A stretch of DNA of 64,000 nt from Salibacterium qingdaonense (GCF_900114715.1 NZ_FOTY01000011.1:29449-93448); one strand, 5' to 3'; positions 42,725 through 50,941 are shown, counted from the stretch's first letter. Notes: generated from the letters alone by a model not told the origin. A program made the numbers and translations.

Positions 42725-42804
42725 AAAAAGAAACCCGGCAAAACCTTCAATTAACTATGCCGCGTGAGTGGTTCTTCACACGGCATACTAAATACTCGGG
42801 TTTT
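42725..42804 (-). terminator. Composite terminator of the DUF3100 operon
   Basis: An outer stem (AAACCCG with CGGGTTT, about 42730-42803) encloses an inner hairpin TATGCCGCGTGA / TCACACGGCATA (42756-42787). On the minus strand the outer stem ends in CTTTTTGC. Position and T-run fit termination after the 42859 gene. Confidence 0.55.
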
Positions 42805-42858
42805 CACCATTACCTGTATCGGCAAGTTGGCTGCTTTTATCGGCGAAAGAAGGTTTTT

Positions 42859-43311
42859 TTATATAATCCCCTGCATCCGGAGAATGATTTCAGCGATGAG
42901 GGCGGAGCCGATGAACGTACCAAGAAACACGCAGGCGGCGACGACGAAGCTTCTCCAGCCAAGCTGCACGAAGTCGGCCCAGTTGCGTCCGATGGAGATA
43001 CCGGCGTAGGCAAGAATCGGTGTGGCAAGAGCGAGCAGCTGAATGTTGGACGTCCACTCCACAACATACTCCGATCCCGGGAACCACGGCGTCGAAACGA
43101 GAATACCGAGAATACCGATATAGCCGACACTCGGAATGTTAACCGGGATGAGTTTCTGCAGGATCAGACCGGCGAGGCTGATAAGAATCAGAACAAAAAT
43201 GCCGAGCAGACCGTCGACAGAAAGCATGCCGTAGCCGATCCAGTTCCCTAAATAAGCCGTCAGGCCGAATATGGCGAGCAGCAGAATCCATTCCTGAATA
43301 TTTTTAAGCAC
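42859..43311 (-). CDS. Small membrane protein, partner of the DUF3100 protein
   Basis: 150 aa with four to five helices (about 8-25, 32-52, 60-78, 88-107, 115-140). It contains VNIPSVGYIGILGILVS and GRNWADFVQLGWRSF. It starts 3 bp after the DUF3100 stop and probably forms a two-component membrane transporter with it. No function is known; a carboxylate or hydroxy-acid carrier would fit the operon. Confidence 0.7.
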   Translation of the reverse strand: MLKNIQEWILLLAIFGLTAYLGNWIGYGMLSVDGLLGIFVLILISLAGLILQKLIPVNIPSVGYIGILGILVSTPWFPGSEYVVEWTSNIQLLALATPILAYAGISIGRNWADFVQLGWRSFVVAACVFLGTFIGSALIAEIILRMQGII

Positions 43312-43314
43312 CGT

Positions 43315-44127
43315 TTATTCCCCCTTCGTCTGCGCCGCATCATCCCCGCGGCGTCTTTGCATCAATCGATACAGTTTTTCCGTCAGCGGCAGTCCGACAA
43401 ATATGCTTAGATACATGCCGGTGGAAAGCGACAGGAGGTTACTGGCACCGGCATATGCCGCGATCTGGTTCTCAAGGTCCGGAAACGCCGCAATCAGGGA
43501 ACCGCTTGCCGCTGTCATCATACTGCCGCTCCCCACCCCGGAAGCCATCGCAAAAGAGAGCACGTTGAGCGGCGTAATGGTCGCAAGGAGCCCGGACAAC
43601 AGGCCGAAAAACACGGCCCCGAACACTGTTCCGAAGATATAAATTGCCATGACGCCGCGGCCTTCCGGACTGTTAAAGGAATACTTATCAATAATCAGGC
43701 CGACGTTGGGTTCTCTTGCAATGGAGTGGGTCATACCGATCGACTCCCGTTTGAACCCGAGCAGTACAGCTACCGGAAGGGCAATAAATACCGTGGCCAG
43801 ATTCCCCAGTTCCTGCAGTACAAGCGCCGGTCCCGCTTCAATAATCGTTCCGATATCCGGTCCGATAATCACGCCGATCTTGGCGATCAAAAGCGTGACA
43901 CCAAGCACGATAAACGGTTCTGCGTTCTTCGCCGATGCTTTTTTTACAAGCGGGGTGAAATAAAGAATCAATCCGATAATAATGGCATAAAACATCGGCA
44001 GAAATAAAATGACCCCGGGGCCGACGCCGATTTCATAGGTTCCCACCCACTCTGTCAAAAGAACGATGAGAAGTACTAAAGCATGCAGGCGCCAGTCTTT
44101 CACCAATTCCATCTGCATCTTGCTCAC
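43315..44127 (-). CDS. DUF3100 family membrane protein
   Basis: 270 aa, about eight helices. Family stretches: GVGPGVILFLPMFYAIIIGL, KRESIGMTHSIAREPNVGLI, FGTVFGAVFFGLLSG and ASGVGSGSMMTAASGSLIAAFPD. Its start overlaps the end of the dehydrogenase gene by 4 bp (ATGA), so expression is coupled to a catabolic pathway. Transport of the pathway substrate is the obvious hypothesis. Confidence 0.8.
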   Translation of the reverse strand: MSKMQMELVKDWRLHALVLLIVLLTEWVGTYEIGVGPGVILFLPMFYAIIIGLILYFTPLVKKASAKNAEPFIVLGVTLLIAKIGVIIGPDIGTIIEAGPALVLQELGNLATVFIALPVAVLLGFKRESIGMTHSIAREPNVGLIIDKYSFNSPEGRGVMAIYIFGTVFGAVFFGLLSGLLATITPLNVLSFAMASGVGSGSMMTAASGSLIAAFPDLENQIAAYAGASNLLSLSTGMYLSIFVGLPLTEKLYRLMQRRRGDDAAQTKGE

Positions 44128-44999
44128 CCTTTCTGTTGCTCGTGTTTATACATTAAGGACACGGCAGAACTGTCCATCTCCCCCATTCCGGCATCAGCGG
44201 CCTGGTCGTAGAGCTCTTTGATGACCGGAGCAGCAAGAAGGGAAATACGCTCATTCGTTGTGAAATCTTCCAGAAATGATAAATCCTTTGCCATGTGCTG
44301 AAGCGAAAATTTAACCTCATCCTGCGTTTCCGAGACGATGTTCTCCCCAAACACTTCCATCGCTTTCGTCGCCGCGGAACCGCTCTGCAACACTTCAGCC
44401 AGCACCGAAGAGGGGATGCCGTACGTTTCGCCGGTATGAAACGCTTCGGACAGTACCGTAATAACCCCGCTCACTACCAGGTTGTTGCACATTTTCACCA
44501 CCTGGCCGCTGCCGGACGGTCCTAAATAATAGAGGGAAGAACCCATCTCCCGCATAAACGGTTCCACTTCCCTGAATCTGTCTTCCTTTCCACCGCACAT
44601 CATACTCAACGTCCCGTTTTTGGCACCATCCGGACCGCCGCTTACCGGACAGTCGAGAAAATGCACCCCGGCTGCTGCCGCGTGCTCATTCAGTTCTTTT
44701 GTCGTCGTGATATCGGTCGTCCCCATGTCCAGAATATACGCACCCGGCGCAGCGGAGGGTATCACACTGTTCAGAATGACGCTCTGCATGATGACCGGAG
44801 AAGGGAGCGACGTGATGATAACGTCGCTCGCTGCAGCCAGTGCGGCGGCGTCCCCGGCCGGCAGAGCACCTTCCCGGCGCAGGTCTTCGAGTCTAACAGG
44901 TTCGGTGTCATAGATGTGTACGTTGTAGTTTTTTTGAAGAAGGTTGCGGACAATGCCGCCGCCCATCACTCCGCAGCCAATTACGCCTATCTGCTGCAT
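44124..44999 (-). CDS. NAD(P)-dependent beta-hydroxyacid dehydrogenase (3-hydroxyisobutyrate / tartronate semialdehyde reductase family)
   Basis: 291 aa from the ATG at 44999 (AGGGGGAAAGG upstream; the open frame extends to 45188 through the aldehyde dehydrogenase tail). N-terminal Rossmann motif IGVIGCGVMGGGIVRN, substrate signature LDCPVSGGPDGAKNGTL, and catalytic Lys in GQVVKMCNN. Enzymes of this family oxidise or reduce 3-hydroxyacids such as 3-hydroxyisobutyrate, tartronate semialdehyde or glyoxylate. The neighbouring aldehyde dehydrogenase suggests a semialdehyde/hydroxy-acid couple. Exact substrate unknown. Confidence 0.85.
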   Translation of the reverse strand: MQQIGVIGCGVMGGGIVRNLLQKNYNVHIYDTEPVRLEDLRREGALPAGDAAALAAASDVIITSLPSPVIMQSVILNSVIPSAAPGAYILDMGTTDITTTKELNEHAAAAGVHFLDCPVSGGPDGAKNGTLSMMCGGKEDRFREVEPFMREMGSSLYYLGPSGSGQVVKMCNNLVVSGVITVLSEAFHTGETYGIPSSVLAEVLQSGSAATKAMEVFGENIVSETQDEVKFSLQHMAKDLSFLEDFTTNERISLLAAPVIKELYDQAADAGMGEMDSSAVSLMYKHEQQKG

Positions 45000-45012
45000 A
45001 ACCTTTCCCCCT

Positions 45013-46464
45013 TTACGCTTTAATATAGACAGTTTTATAGTCAGTCCAGAAGTCAAGCGCGGCACTTCCCTGCTCCCGCGGTCCTTTGCTGGAATGCTTC
45101 TTCCCGCCGAACGGAAACTGGTTTTCAAAATACGTCGACGGCATGTTGACATGCGTGACACCGGATTGAATATTCCGGATAAAATCAAACGATTTTTTCA
45201 AGTCATTCGTATAAATCGTCGAGGACAAGCCGTAATACGTGTCATTTGCGACAGAAAGTGCCTCTTCATAGTTTTTCACCTGAATGACGGCAATCACAGG
45301 GGCAAAAATTTCTTCCCGCGCGATCTTCATGTCCGTTGTCACATTCGTTACGACGGTCGGTTCGACAAAATATCCGCTGCCAAGCCCGCCTTCAGTCAGC
45401 CGGCGGCCGCCGTAATGAATCACAGCCCCTTCTTCCTTCGCGGAGGCGATGAACTCCTCGTACTTGGCCGCCTGCTTTTCATCAATAATGGCTCCGTTAT
45501 CCACGTTATCTTCTCTTCCTTCTCCGATAACAAGAGATGCCGCTTTTTCCGTCAGCTTATCAACCACCTCCGTGTAGATAGATTCCGGCACGAGCAGCCG
45601 GCTCGTGCCGGTGCAGCGCTGGCCGTTATCAAGAAAGCCGCTCGTCACAATGCTGTCGACGGCTTCATCGATATCGGCGTCTTCCAGAATGACGGCCGGA
45701 TTTTTGCCTCCCATTTCCGCCTGCACTTTGCCGCCCCGGGCGGTCACTGCCTGCTCCAGCTCTTCTCCGACCTGAGTCGATCCGGTAAAAGAAACAGCTT
45801 TGATATCCGAATGCTCACCGATTGCTTTACCGATGATACTTCCTGTTCCTGTGACCATATTGACCACTCCTGCCGGCAGCCCGGCTTCCTCGAGCATTTC
45901 CATGATTTTCACGCTGACAAGAGATGCATTTTCCGCCGGCTTAAAAATCACGGTATTACCGGCGAGAATGGCGGGTGCTATCTTCCAAAGCCCGATCCCA
46001 AGCGGAAAGTTGTACGGAGCAATTACCCCTCCCACACCGAGAGGTTCTTTGATGGTATAACCAAACAGTTCCGAATCCATCGCAGGAAGCGTTTCCCCGT
46101 CTATCCGGGAGCCTTCCCCGCTGAACTGCTTCATCGCCTGGATCGTTTTTTTCACTTCTCCGCCCGCTTCACGGAGAGATTTTCCGATTTCTTTTGTAAT
46201 CAGGTCCTGGAGTTCCTCCGCCCGGCGCTCGAGGATCGGCAGAAGATTGAAAATGATATCTGCCCGTTTCGGTCCCGGGACCGCTGACCATTCCCAAAAT
46301 GCGGTTTGGGCTGCCTTTACGGCCTGGTCCAGATCCTTCGCCGATGATTCCTGAAAATGGCCGAGTATCTCCCCGGTATCTGCCGGGTTAATGCTCGTAT
46401 ACGTAAGTCCTCCAGATGAAGACTCCCATGTCCCGGCAATGTAATTCCCGTATGTATGCACCAT
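45013..46464 (-). CDS. NAD(P)-dependent aldehyde dehydrogenase (semialdehyde dehydrogenase type)
   Basis: 483 aa. Hallmarks: cofactor region APYNFPLGIGLWKIAPAILAGN, FTGSTQVGEEL, general-base Glu in QAEMGGKNPAVIL and catalytic Cys in NGQRCTGTSR. C-terminal NMPSTYFENQFPFGGKKHSS, as in alpha-ketoglutaric semialdehyde dehydrogenases of sugar-acid catabolism. AAGGAGGG precedes the ATG. First structural gene after the GAF/CdaR-type regulator; an inverted repeat about 65-95 bp upstream of the ATG may be the operator. The substrate is inferred only as a short semialdehyde. Confidence 0.88.
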   Translation of the reverse strand: MVHTYGNYIAGTWESSSGGLTYTSINPADTGEILGHFQESSAKDLDQAVKAAQTAFWEWSAVPGPKRADIIFNLLPILERRAEELQDLITKEIGKSLREAGGEVKKTIQAMKQFSGEGSRIDGETLPAMDSELFGYTIKEPLGVGGVIAPYNFPLGIGLWKIAPAILAGNTVIFKPAENASLVSVKIMEMLEEAGLPAGVVNMVTGTGSIIGKAIGEHSDIKAVSFTGSTQVGEELEQAVTARGGKVQAEMGGKNPAVILEDADIDEAVDSIVTSGFLDNGQRCTGTSRLLVPESIYTEVVDKLTEKAASLVIGEGREDNVDNGAIIDEKQAAKYEEFIASAKEEGAVIHYGGRRLTEGGLGSGYFVEPTVVTNVTTDMKIAREEIFAPVIAVIQVKNYEEALSVANDTYYGLSSTIYTNDLKKSFDFIRNIQSGVTHVNMPSTYFENQFPFGGKKHSSKGPREQGSAALDFWTDYKTVYIKA

Positions 46465-46526
46465 GCAACCCTCCTTGTATTGTAAGTATAATTCTAATAT
46501 TCAGATTTTTTAAAAGAATGAGGGGG

Positions 46527-46560
46527 GAGTCACAAATTTTATTACTTATTTTTGTGGCTC
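46527..46560. promoter_or_regulatory. Inverted repeat upstream of the aldehyde dehydrogenase gene, possible operator
   Basis: GAGTCACAAA (46527-46536) and TTTGTGGCTC (46551-46560) form a dyad with one mismatch. It spans the regulator stop codon, 63-96 bp upstream of the aldehyde dehydrogenase ATG. It is a plausible activator site, and no T-run marks it as a terminator. Confidence 0.4.
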
Positions 46561-48180
46561 TCTCCAATTCCATTGCGAAATATCCACCGCCAGTCTGACG
46601 TCCATCCAGTCTTTTTCTTTAGAAAAATCAAGCTGCAGCTGCTGTTGGATTTTATTCAGGCGGTAATAGAGGGTGTTGGGATGGATATGCAGGCTGTCGG
46701 CGGTTTTTTTATGGTTCTGGTTACAGGAAATGTACATCCGCAGGGTTTCATACAAAGGAGAACTCCCCTGCAGGAGCGGACCCAATTTGTCTTCCACAAA
46801 CACAGTCAGGCTTTTTCTGTCGAGTTTCTCAAAAAAACGTTCAAATCCAAGATCCGCATACCTCACAACGGGTCCCGAGGTTCCGGTCTTTGCGAAGCTC
46901 ACCGCTTCTTTCGCTTCCTGGAAAGAATAGCGTACTGTTTCAAGCGGTGTTTCCCGTCCAATGCCTGCTGCCATATCAGCATAGACACGCAGCGTTTTCT
47001 GAAGCTGATGGATGATTGTGCTCAGCAGCTTTTCTCCCTTCGCCGGCATGACCATAATCACCTGAATGCCTTTTGGCACTACAAACGACGGGACACCGAA
47101 GGAGGACGCAAGCTGTTCCACTTTTTGCAGCACCTGATGCTTCACCATCGTCCTGTCGACTTCCCACAACGGGTGGTCTCTTCCCTCTATCACCATCACC
47201 TGGAACGTATCGATAGTGTTCCATCCCATCTGACGGGTCAAGCTTTCGATTTGATAAAGCGGATCTTCGGTCAACAGTTTTTCAAACCATTCTTCGCGCA
47301 GCGCCAGTTCTTTGTCATGAACAGCCCGGGCTTTCAGCATCTCCAGCGCCAGCGCCGTCCCCCCGTGTTCCAGCGCACTCTGCTGAATCTCACTAAGCGA
47401 CGAAAGCGGCTGTTCGAGTTCCAGGCAGCCGATATATTCCTTGCTGTGGACGATCGAATACAGGGTCTCTTCTCCTTCCGGGGAGACAGGGTCTTGGGCT
47501 TCATAGAAATGAACGGACTGCTGCAGAATCTGTTCCAGCTTCTGCAGCAGCCGCCCCGGTCCTGATCCTTCCAGCACAAGTCTTGTGAAATCCTTATGAA
47601 TCGATAAAGAGGAATTCAGCAGCTGATTCTTTTCTTTCAGCGATTGGATCAACCTGGAATTCATGATTGCAATGGCACTGTGGTCGGCCATAATCTGCAT
47701 CTGATTCCGGTCATGTATCGTAAAAGGAATTTCCGTTTCGAAATTGTTCACTACCAGCACCCCTAAACACTGGTCATGGTAAACAAGCGGTACGGCGATG
47801 GAACTTTTGATTTCACGGTGGTAGACCGCCTCCTGGAACCACTTTTTGTTCGAAGGCTTCATGGAAGTCATGAAAGTCTGCATCTCCTCCCGCGTACACA
47901 GATAAGGTGTTCTCGTACGGAAACAGTGGCCGGTTAACGATTCGTCCGGAGAAAACGCGACATGCTCAAGCCTATCCTTTCTAACACCGAGCCCCTCAAC
48001 AAAATGAAGGTACCCCGTCGTGTCGTCATGCAGGTACAAAATAACCGTGTCGCTGTCCGTCATCAGCTCAAAGGCCGCTTTCGTGATCGTGGAAAGCACG
48101 TCTTCTATTGTATGAATGCTTGTCATCGTCCTTGTGATGTGCAGCAGGTATTCCCAGTTTGATTCCATCGATTCCGGCAT
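46546..48180 (-). CDS. GAF domain transcriptional regulator with CdaR/PucR-type C-terminal HTH
   Basis: 544 aa from an ATG with GAGAGGAGGG upstream. An N-terminal GAF sensor (about 25-175: HTIEDVLSTITKAAFELM, IKSSIAVPLVYHDQCLGVLVVNNF) is followed by a CdaR-like GGDEF-related middle domain (about 320-440). A PucR C-terminal helix-turn-helix ends the protein (YISCNQNHKKTADSLHIHPN, TLYYRLNKIQQQL; about 485-530). Such regulators activate sugar-acid, purine or hydroxy-acid catabolism on binding the substrate. It lies directly upstream of and in line with the aldehyde dehydrogenase operon and presumably controls it. Confidence 0.85.
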   Translation of the reverse strand: MPESMESNWEYLLHITRTMTSIHTIEDVLSTITKAAFELMTDSDTVILYLHDDTTGYLHFVEGLGVRKDRLEHVAFSPDESLTGHCFRTRTPYLCTREEMQTFMTSMKPSNKKWFQEAVYHREIKSSIAVPLVYHDQCLGVLVVNNFETEIPFTIHDRNQMQIMADHSAIAIMNSRLIQSLKEKNQLLNSSLSIHKDFTRLVLEGSGPGRLLQKLEQILQQSVHFYEAQDPVSPEGEETLYSIVHSKEYIGCLELEQPLSSLSEIQQSALEHGGTALALEMLKARAVHDKELALREEWFEKLLTEDPLYQIESLTRQMGWNTIDTFQVMVIEGRDHPLWEVDRTMVKHQVLQKVEQLASSFGVPSFVVPKGIQVIMVMPAKGEKLLSTIIHQLQKTLRVYADMAAGIGRETPLETVRYSFQEAKEAVSFAKTGTSGPVVRYADLGFERFFEKLDRKSLTVFVEDKLGPLLQGSSPLYETLRMYISCNQNHKKTADSLHIHPNTLYYRLNKIQQQLQLDFSKEKDWMDVRLAVDISQWNWREPQK

Positions 48181-48349
48181 GCCGGCCCTCCTCTCTTATT
48201 GATGGTTTATTGTATCATAAAAACAGCGGCACAGAATAGAACACTATCAATCCCGTCACGTCCTGGGCGATCGCCGAATGAGGGGGCTTCGAGCTTGGCA
48301 GATGAACAACATCACGACGGCGCATGAATTGTTGTTCAAACAGCAGATA

Positions 48350-48620
48350 AAAAAAGGGGCTGTATCAAAAGCCGTTAAACGTTAAGGCATCCGCTGCAGG
48401 CGGACGCTTGCACTCCAGAGCACAAGTGCGACATCGGTTCGCCGGGGCTCACCGTGTCTTCTTTGCCGCGGGCAGCGCCTCAGCTACATCAAACGGTAAA
48501 ACCGCCGTTTGATGGGATCTTCGGCTGCTGCTCTTCCCGCTGGCGTCGCCGCCTTCCGCTTCTGCCTGAGGTGAATTTTCTATATTACAGAAAAGGAGCT
48601 GTACCTTTTGATACAGCTCC
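48350..48620. repeat. About 270-bp dispersed repeat with inverted ends (MITE-like)
   Basis: The left end GGGGCTGTATCAAAAG (near 48356) and right end CTTTTGATACAGCTCC (48605-48620) are inverted copies with one mismatch. The interior from GCATCCGCTGCAGGCGGACG (48387) to CTTCTGCCT (about 48567) recurs at 63774-63900 in the same orientation with small indels. It includes a hairpin CAAACGG..AAAACCGCCGTTTG. The right end also makes a hairpin able to stop the NERD gene. Bases 48181-48349 hold nothing recognisable. Confidence 0.75.
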
Positions 48621-48623
48621 GAA

Positions 48624-49187
48624 TTATCTATGTCCGGTTAAAGAGGAAGACAGTGTATCATACAGCATCGTTATCGTTTCTTTATTCAATAATGGTGTTT
48701 TCTGCTGAAAACGACTGATGAATATGTTGCGCTGAATATACTCCGACAATTCCTGATGATGAATCAAAATCCGGCTGGAACTACTTTTCCGCCAAATCGG
48801 CGCGATGTCAAAAGTGGACGGAGAAAGAAAAGAAGCAATGGAAACAAAATAGTCATGATACTGCGAAGGAATTCCGGCCTGGACCGCCTCCCTTTTTTCA
48901 TCCAGTCTGGAGAAAGGATTCGCTATTTCCACGGTGTCATTCAAGTACCAGGTCTTTTCTTCCATGTCTGCCTGGATGTGTCCGGTTTCAGTCTGCTGAT
49001 TCACAATAAATATACCGCCGGGGGAAAGAATTACATAATCCATAGAATCCGCACCGGATCCGGCCGAAACGCCCCGCATATACTGTATTGGATGCGGAAG
49101 CTGCTCGAGACCTTCTTCGATTTCTTTCATCATCGCACGGCGTGTATCTTTCTTTTTTTTCTGAAATATGTTCTGAAGCTTCATCAT
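48624..49187 (-). CDS. NERD-like domain protein
   Basis: 187 aa. A basic start (LQNIFQKKKKDTRRAMMK) is followed by a NERD-type nuclease-related fold: MDYVILSPGGIFIVNQQTET, a conserved WYLND and NPFSRLDEKR (about 50-100). The usual catalytic Lys-containing ETK of NERD proteins appears as NQQTE, so nuclease activity is doubtful. GGGGAAGG precedes tandem ATG codons (49187 or 49184). No operon partners. Confidence 0.6.
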   Translation of the reverse strand: MMKLQNIFQKKKKDTRRAMMKEIEEGLEQLPHPIQYMRGVSAGSGADSMDYVILSPGGIFIVNQQTETGHIQADMEEKTWYLNDTVEIANPFSRLDEKREAVQAGIPSQYHDYFVSIASFLSPSTFDIAPIWRKSSSSRILIHHQELSEYIQRNIFISRFQQKTPLLNKETITMLYDTLSSSLTGHR

Positions 49188-49298
49188 TATCCTTCCCCTT
49201 GTCCACTTCTTACTCTTATCATCGGCTGTTTGGGCAATATTTTAAAATAAAATCATATTTGCGGGATCTCATCAAGTCATTTGCGGAAGTATGGAAAC

Positions 49299-49328
49299 GT
49301 ATAGGACAGTCCACGGATCGTTATACTA
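49299..49328 (+). promoter_or_regulatory. Sigma-G-like promoter of sspH
   Basis: GTATA (49299-49303), an 18-bp spacer and TATACTA (49322-49328) fit the forespore sigma-G consensus (GNATR / CATNNTA) with one change at the first -10 base. It lies 27 bp before the start codon of a small acid-soluble spore protein gene. Confidence 0.5.
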
Positions 49329-49354
49329 CCTGCGTAAAAGGAGGTGATGACTTC

Positions 49355-49534
49355 GTGGATGAGTTACGCACCCGTGACATTGCCGATTCCCCGGTTATGG
49401 CGGATGTCACGTACGACGGCACCCCTGTCTACATTCAGCATGTCGATGAGGACAGCCAAACCGCCCGCATTTACTCTCTTGAGTATCCCGATGAGGAATT
49501 AACTGTTTCGCTGGGGCAGTTAATGGAACATTAA
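49355..49534 (+). CDS. sspH: Small acid-soluble spore protein H (SspH family)
   Basis: 59 aa from the GTG at 49355, with AAAAGGAGGTGATG well placed; the longer open frame from 49088 is not coding. Family signature DIADSPVMADVTYDGTPVYI then QHVDEDSQTARIY, plus a C-terminal VSLGQLMEH, match H-type SASPs closely. These minor spore-core proteins are made in the forespore under sigma-F/G, and the upstream -10/-35 fits that. Firm evidence that the organism sporulates. Confidence 0.92.
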   Translation: MDELRTRDIADSPVMADVTYDGTPVYIQHVDEDSQTARIYSLEYPDEELTVSLGQLMEH

Positions 49535-49594
49535 GAAAAAAACATCGTAGAGAAGGTGCTTTTTCACCGTATTGCCTTCTAATAGTATATCTAC

Positions 49595-49629
49595 AAAAAA
49601 CTCCGCTTCCTATTTGGAAACGGAGTTTT
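49595..49629. terminator. Bidirectional terminator between sspH and the ydbC-like gene
   Basis: AAAACTCCGCTTCC (49597-49610) pairs with GGAAACGGAGTTTT (49616-49629), with one mismatch. It has A and T runs outside, so it serves both convergent genes. Confidence 0.8.
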
Positions 49630-49648
49630 CCTGTCTGTTTTCACAGCT

Positions 49649-49870
49649 TTATGACGACATACTCTGCAGCACTTCTTTCAGCTTCCCGATCTCTTCGGTG
49701 CTGAGCGTGACGCCTTTACCCATTTTCTCCCGGCCGGGCGCCCAGTCCCGCAAGTCATATTTCGGTTCGCGGTCGTTCCAGCTCACCCGGTTCAACTCTT
49801 TCGTCCACCCTTTCGGCGATTCAGAGAGAACGCCGATATGTTCGATAATCTCATAGTTAATATCAGCCAT
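49649..49870 (-). CDS. YdbC/PC4-like protein
   Basis: 73 aa from the ATG at 49870 (AAAGGAGACATGACC upstream); the open frame to 50077 runs through the ferritin terminator. The sequence YEIIEHIGVLSESPKGWTKEL then NRVSWNDREPKYDLRDWAPG and GVTLSTEEIGKLKEVL is the YdbC family, whose lactococcal member has a PC4 transcription-cofactor fold and binds single-stranded nucleic acid. Complete and single-gene. Confidence 0.88.
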   Translation of the reverse strand: MADINYEIIEHIGVLSESPKGWTKELNRVSWNDREPKYDLRDWAPGREKMGKGVTLSTEEIGKLKEVLQSMSS

Positions 49871-49971
49871 GGTCATGTCTCCTTTTTTCTCTATTTTATC
49901 CCATCCTAAACCGGAAGGAAACAGCCGCTCACGCTGAAGCTGGAATATAACCTTCCCACCCTGTATATACA

Positions 49972-50003
49972 AAAAAAGAACGGGACCCGCGTCCCGATCT
50001 TTC
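49972..50003 (-). terminator. Terminator of the ferritin gene
   Basis: AGAACGGGAC (49978-49987) pairs with GTCCCGATCT (49991-50000) with one mismatch, followed on the minus strand by a T-run (49971-49977). Confidence 0.8.
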
Positions 50004-50006
50004 TGT

Positions 50007-50513
50007 TTACTGATTGTCTGCATCGAATTTACGCTTACCGAGTTCTTCTTCGAGCATGAAAAACGCGTTGCTGTCACTGTCGATGCGTTTCAGCTTTTGA
50101 ATAAGGTCGTCAAACAGCGATTCTTCCTCAATCTGTTCTTCAATGAACCAGTTCAGGAAATTCATCGTTGCGTGCTCGCGCTCATCCAGTGCCATGTCCG
50201 CCAGTTTATAAATGCGCTGGGTTACGTCCTGTTCCTGCTTCATTCCTTTTTCAAACGTATCGAGAATGGAAGAAAACTCATTGTTTGGTTCGCTGAAACC
50301 TTGGAAAGAAGCACGTGCGCCCATATCATTAAGGAAATAATAGAATTTCATGCCGTGAAAACGTTCTTCTTCTGCCTGTACAAGGAAGAAATTCGCGAAT
50401 CCGTCCAGACTTTCCGCAGAGCAGTACGCCGCTGCTGCCATGTAAGCATGGGCCGAGTAGAACTCGTAGTTCATCTGCTCGATTAAACCTTCTTTCAGTT
50501 TGTCGCTGAACAT
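50007..50513 (-). CDS. Non-haem ferritin
   Basis: 168 aa four-helix ferritin. Ferroxidase ligands are in MNYEFYSAHAYM (Glu), AEEERFHGMKFY (Glu, His) and the EREHATMNFLNWFIEEQIEEE block (Glu, Gln). It oxidises Fe(II) and stores iron in the cytoplasm. AAAGGCGGGATGTGAC precedes the ATG. A Fur/PerR-like dyad lies about 40 bp upstream, where a promoter would be, so control by iron or peroxide is likely. Confidence 0.93.
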   Translation of the reverse strand: MFSDKLKEGLIEQMNYEFYSAHAYMAAAAYCSAESLDGFANFFLVQAEEERFHGMKFYYFLNDMGARASFQGFSEPNNEFSSILDTFEKGMKQEQDVTQRIYKLADMALDEREHATMNFLNWFIEEQIEEESLFDDLIQKLKRIDSDSNAFFMLEEELGKRKFDADNQ

Positions 50514-50549
50514 GTCACATCCCGCCTTTCGAAGTAATTTTCATCGTTT

Positions 50550-50564
50550 TTACAATTATTATCA
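50550..50564 (-). promoter_or_regulatory. Fur/PerR-family-like box upstream of the ferritin gene
   Basis: TTACAATTATTATCA (plus strand) is the complement of TGATAATAATTGTAA, which differs at two positions from either the Fur (TGATAATNATTATCA) or PerR (TTATAATNATTATAA) 7-1-7 consensus. Located 37-51 bp before the ferritin ATG. Confidence 0.5.
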
Positions 50565-50599
50565 TAGCATGAGACAAGAGGTGTGTATACTAACCCGAT

Positions 50600-50761
50600 C
50601 TATTCTTTGGTCTGATTCTCCTGCACTTCTTTTTTGGCCTCTTCATGGATTTCCTTCTCTTCTTCTTCCCTGTATTCCCAAATGGTGTTGTACACTTCCA
50701 CCTGGCTTTCTTCAGGCAGGCTGTCAATCAAGGCGTGGATGTCGTCTCTTAGTGTCATCAT
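50600..50761 (-). CDS. Small acidic hypothetical protein
   Basis: 53 aa, beginning MMTLRDDIHALIDSLPEESQ and ending in a run of Glu/Lys (EYREEEEKEIHEE then VQENQTKE). AGAAAGGAGCATC gives a good ribosome binding site before tandem ATG codons (50761, 50758). The N-terminal half looks like the short helical fold of type II antitoxin-like or DUF2281-like proteins, and the tail a charged helix. There is no partner toxin next to it. It is shorter than common ORF cut-offs and easily missed. Confidence 0.55.
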   Translation of the reverse strand: MMTLRDDIHALIDSLPEESQVEVYNTIWEYREEEEKEIHEEAKKEVQENQTKE

Positions 50762-50908
50762 GATGCTCCTTTCTATGTTTTCTTTTCAATAAGCCTTAAT
50801 CCCCTTCACCAGCCGCATCTTTCGTTCCCCTATGCTTTAAGTACAGTTACCTGTTGAAATAATTTTTAAACCTTGAATCGAGACGTCACAAAACCTTCAT
50901 TATTTATA

Positions 50909-50926
50909 TTGTGAAATAGTTCACAT
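50909..50926 (+). promoter_or_regulatory. Rex operator 1 upstream of ldh
   Basis: TTGTGAAATAGTTCACAT matches the Rex consensus TTGTGAANNNNTTCACAA at all but the last base. It overlaps the probable -35 (TTGTGA). Confidence 0.8.
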
Positions 50927-50941
50927 TGTGTGTTATTATAT

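Noticed and set aside
44944..46287. 447-codon plus-strand frame opposite the aldehyde dehydrogenase
   Set aside because: Antisense shadow of a certain enzyme gene.
46552..47565. 337-codon plus-strand frame opposite the GAF/CdaR-type regulator
   Set aside because: Antisense shadow; composition rich in Phe/His/Gln/Arg.
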